NCBI GenBank assembly: GCA_023231075.1
Contig: JALNWC010000131.1
Span: forward strand, 1 to 7,028
DNA from: Rhodoferax sp.
GTDB taxonomy: Bacteria; Pseudomonadota; Gammaproteobacteria; Burkholderiales; Burkholderiaceae_C
Length of the DNA: 7,028 nucleotides
Direction of reading: 5' to 3'
Shown here: positions 5,613 through 7,028 of the stretch, piece by piece
How positions within the stretch are numbered: the stretch's first letter is position 1
Layout: each line of letters begins with the position of its first letter
The notes under the pieces: generated by a model
Databases searched by the model: none
The model's input: only the letters and a program-made list of their open reading frames with translations
Told to the model about the DNA's origin: nothing
Position numbers and translations under genes: made by a program

Positions 5613-6869
5613 TCAAGCTTGTTTGGCGACTTCACGGTATACCAGCAAGGGCGCCTTGTTTTCTTCGATCGTAGACTCGTCCAGAACCACTTTTTCGACG
5701 TTGGACACATTGGGTAGATCGAACATGGTGTCAATCAACGCCAATTCAAGGATGGAACGCAAACCACGGGCACCGGTTTTCCGGGCCAGGGCTTTTTTGG
5801 CAATGGCTTTTAATGCGCCTGGGCGGATGTCCAACTCGACACCTTCCATCGACAGCAATTTGCTGTACTGTTTCACGAGCGCATTTTTGGGCTCGGTCAG
5901 AATCTGCACCAGCGTTTCTTCGCTGAGTTCACCCAAGGTGGCCACCACAGGCATGCGGCCAACGAGTTCGGGGATCAAACCGAACTTGATCAAATCTTCG
6001 GGCTCAACTTCCTTGAAAACCTCGGTGAGGTTGCGGTTTTGCTTGCTCTTGACGGCCGCCCCGAAACCAATGCCGGAGGACTCGGTTCGGCTGTCGATGA
6101 CTTTCTCAAGGCCCGAGAAAGCGCCACCACAAATGAACAGGATGTTGGTGGTATTGACCTGAACAAAATCCTGGTTGGGGTGCTTGCGCCCGCCTTGTGG
6201 CGGCACGCTGGCCATGGTGCCTTCGATCAACTTGAGCAGCGCTTGCTGCACCCCTTCACCGGAAACATCGCGGGTGATGGACGGGTTGTCGGATTTGCGT
6301 GAAATCTTGTCGATCTCGTCAATGTACACAATGCCGCGCTGCGCCCGCTCGACCTCGTAGTTGCAGCTTTGCAGCAGCTTGAGCACGATGTTTTCGACGT
6401 CTTCGCCGACGTAACCCGCTTCGGTCAGCGTGGTGGCATCCGCCATCACAAAGGGCACATCCAGCATGCGCGCCAGGGTCTGGGCCAACAGCGTTTTGCC
6501 GGAACCCGTCGGGCCAATCAGCAGGATGTTGCTCTTGGCTAGCTCGACGTCGTCCTTGCTCGATTTTTCCTGGTGCCGCAGCCGCTTGTAATGGTTGTAC
6601 ACCGCCACCGCCAGAATGCGTTTGGCGGCCTCCTGGCCGATCACATAGTTGTCCAGGTTGGCTTTGATTTCGGCCGGTGTCGGCAGATTGGTTTTGTCTG
6701 GCGTCTCGGTCGTCGCTGGCAATTCGTCACGAATGATTTCATTGCACAGTTCAATGCATTCGTCACAAACAAACACCGACGGACCCGCAATCAGTTTTTT
6801 GACCTCGTGCTGACTCTTGCCGCAAAACGAGCAGTACAGGGTTTTCTCTCCGGAAGAGCCTTTGGCCAT
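5613..6869 (-). CDS. clpX: ATP-dependent unfoldase subunit ClpX
   Basis: ClpX is the hexameric AAA+ unfoldase that recognises tagged proteins, such as ssrA-tagged ones, and threads them into ClpP. I place the start at 6869 (MAKGSSGEKTLYC), giving 418 residues. This matches family N-termini, and AAGAGGG lies 9 nt upstream. An in-frame TTG at 6902 would add 11 residues inside clpP and is unlikely. The zinc-binding domain has C13, C16, C35 and C38. Walker A GPTGSGKT is at 119-126, the pore-1 loop GYVG at 152-155 and Walker B IVYIDEID at 180-187. The pore-2 RKH is at 228-230, and the ClpP-docking IGF loop at 267-269. Sensor 2 GARGLR is near 366-371. All elements needed for ClpP docking and ATP hydrolysis are present. 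It starts 4 nt after the clpP stop, so the two are one operon. Confidence 0.98.
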   Translation of the reverse strand: MAKGSSGEKTLYCSFCGKSQHEVKKLIAGPSVFVCDECIELCNEIIRDELPATTETPDKTNLPTPAEIKANLDNYVIGQEAAKRILAVAVYNHYKRLRHQEKSSKDDVELAKSNILLIGPTGSGKTLLAQTLARMLDVPFVMADATTLTEAGYVGEDVENIVLKLLQSCNYEVERAQRGIVYIDEIDKISRKSDNPSITRDVSGEGVQQALLKLIEGTMASVPPQGGRKHPNQDFVQVNTTNILFICGGAFSGLEKVIDSRTESSGIGFGAAVKSKQNRNLTEVFKEVEPEDLIKFGLIPELVGRMPVVATLGELSEETLVQILTEPKNALVKQYSKLLSMEGVELDIRPGALKAIAKKALARKTGARGLRSILELALIDTMFDLPNVSNVEKVVLDESTIEENKAPLLVYREVAKQA

Positions 6870-6873
6870 GACC

Positions 6874-7028
6874 TTACGCCCTCTTCGAGATAACCTGGTC
6901 AATCAGACCATATTCCTGGGTTTCCTGCGCCGTCATGTAGTAGTCACGCTCGGTGTCGCGCTCGATGCGCTCCAGCGGCTGACCCGTGCGCTCGGCCAGA
7001 ATCTTGTTGAGCTGCTCGCGCGTCTTCA
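6874..7028 (-). CDS. clpP: ATP-dependent Clp protease proteolytic subunit ClpP (5' part outside window)
   Basis: Only the last 50 codons and the TAA stop are inside the window. The visible part aligns with the ClpP C-terminus, including ERTGQPLERIERDTERDYYM and the ending EYGLIDQVISKRA. The aspartate in TERDYY (residue 28 of the visible part) corresponds to the catalytic Asp of the Ser-His-Asp triad (E. coli precursor D185). The Ser and His regions lie beyond the right edge. ClpP forms a double heptameric chamber that hydrolyses polypeptides fed by ClpX or ClpA. The 4-nt gap to clpX supports the standard clpP-clpX operon, whose promoter would be further upstream outside the window. Confidence 0.97.
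   Translation of the reverse strand, partial: KTREQLNKILAERTGQPLERIERDTERDYYMTAQETQEYGLIDQVISKRA

Noticed and set aside
1..7028. Search for a new defence, mobile or biosynthetic system
   Set aside because: Every long gene is a complete or edge-cut member of a well-known housekeeping family, and the remaining space is tRNA genes and short gaps.

Overview
This is a chromosomal housekeeping segment, probably from a betaproteobacterium of the order Burkholderiales; I would guess a Comamonadaceae member close to Rhodoferax or Polaromonas. The lineage call is an inference. It rests on the tig-clpP-clpX-lon style gene order, the protein sequences (Lon with a C-terminal extension, FabI of 261 residues) and moderately GC-rich coding DNA with AT-rich gaps. 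No sequence search was possible.

Layout from left to right. (1) Positions 1-1502, minus strand: the N-terminal 500 codons of a YejA-like periplasmic peptide-binding protein of an ABC importer, with its C-terminus cut off by the window edge. (2) A 115-bp divergent gap, then fabI (1618-2403, plus strand), the NADH-dependent enoyl-ACP reductase of fatty-acid synthesis, ending at a strong terminator. (3) Positions 2468-3026, minus strand: five tRNA genes, in transcription order Gly(GCC), Gly(GCC), Cys(GCA), Leu(TAA), Arg(TCT). The Gly-Cys-Leu core matches E. coli glyW-cysT-leuZ. Two terminator-like hairpins lie between the tRNAs, and a TATAAT box lies just upstream of the first one. (4) Positions 3088-7028, minus strand: lon, clpX and the 3' end of clpP, in transcription order clpP-clpX-lon. 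clpP and clpX are 4 nt apart and surely co-transcribed. clpX and lon are separated by 83 nt holding a perfect 11-bp hairpin.

How the genes work together: ClpX unfolds tagged or damaged proteins and feeds them to ClpP, while Lon does unfolding and proteolysis in one chain. This block is therefore the cell's main cytoplasmic protein quality-control set. FabI, the peptide transporter and the tRNAs are unrelated neighbours. fabI and the tRNA cluster converge on one shared bidirectional terminator.

I found no mobile element, CRISPR array, phage gene or undescribed system. All the protein genes are intact conserved families. The points worth a second look are in RNA-level architecture: hairpins between tRNA genes, the clpX-lon hairpin, covarying tRNA-Gly copies and non-standard tertiary pairs in two tRNAs.
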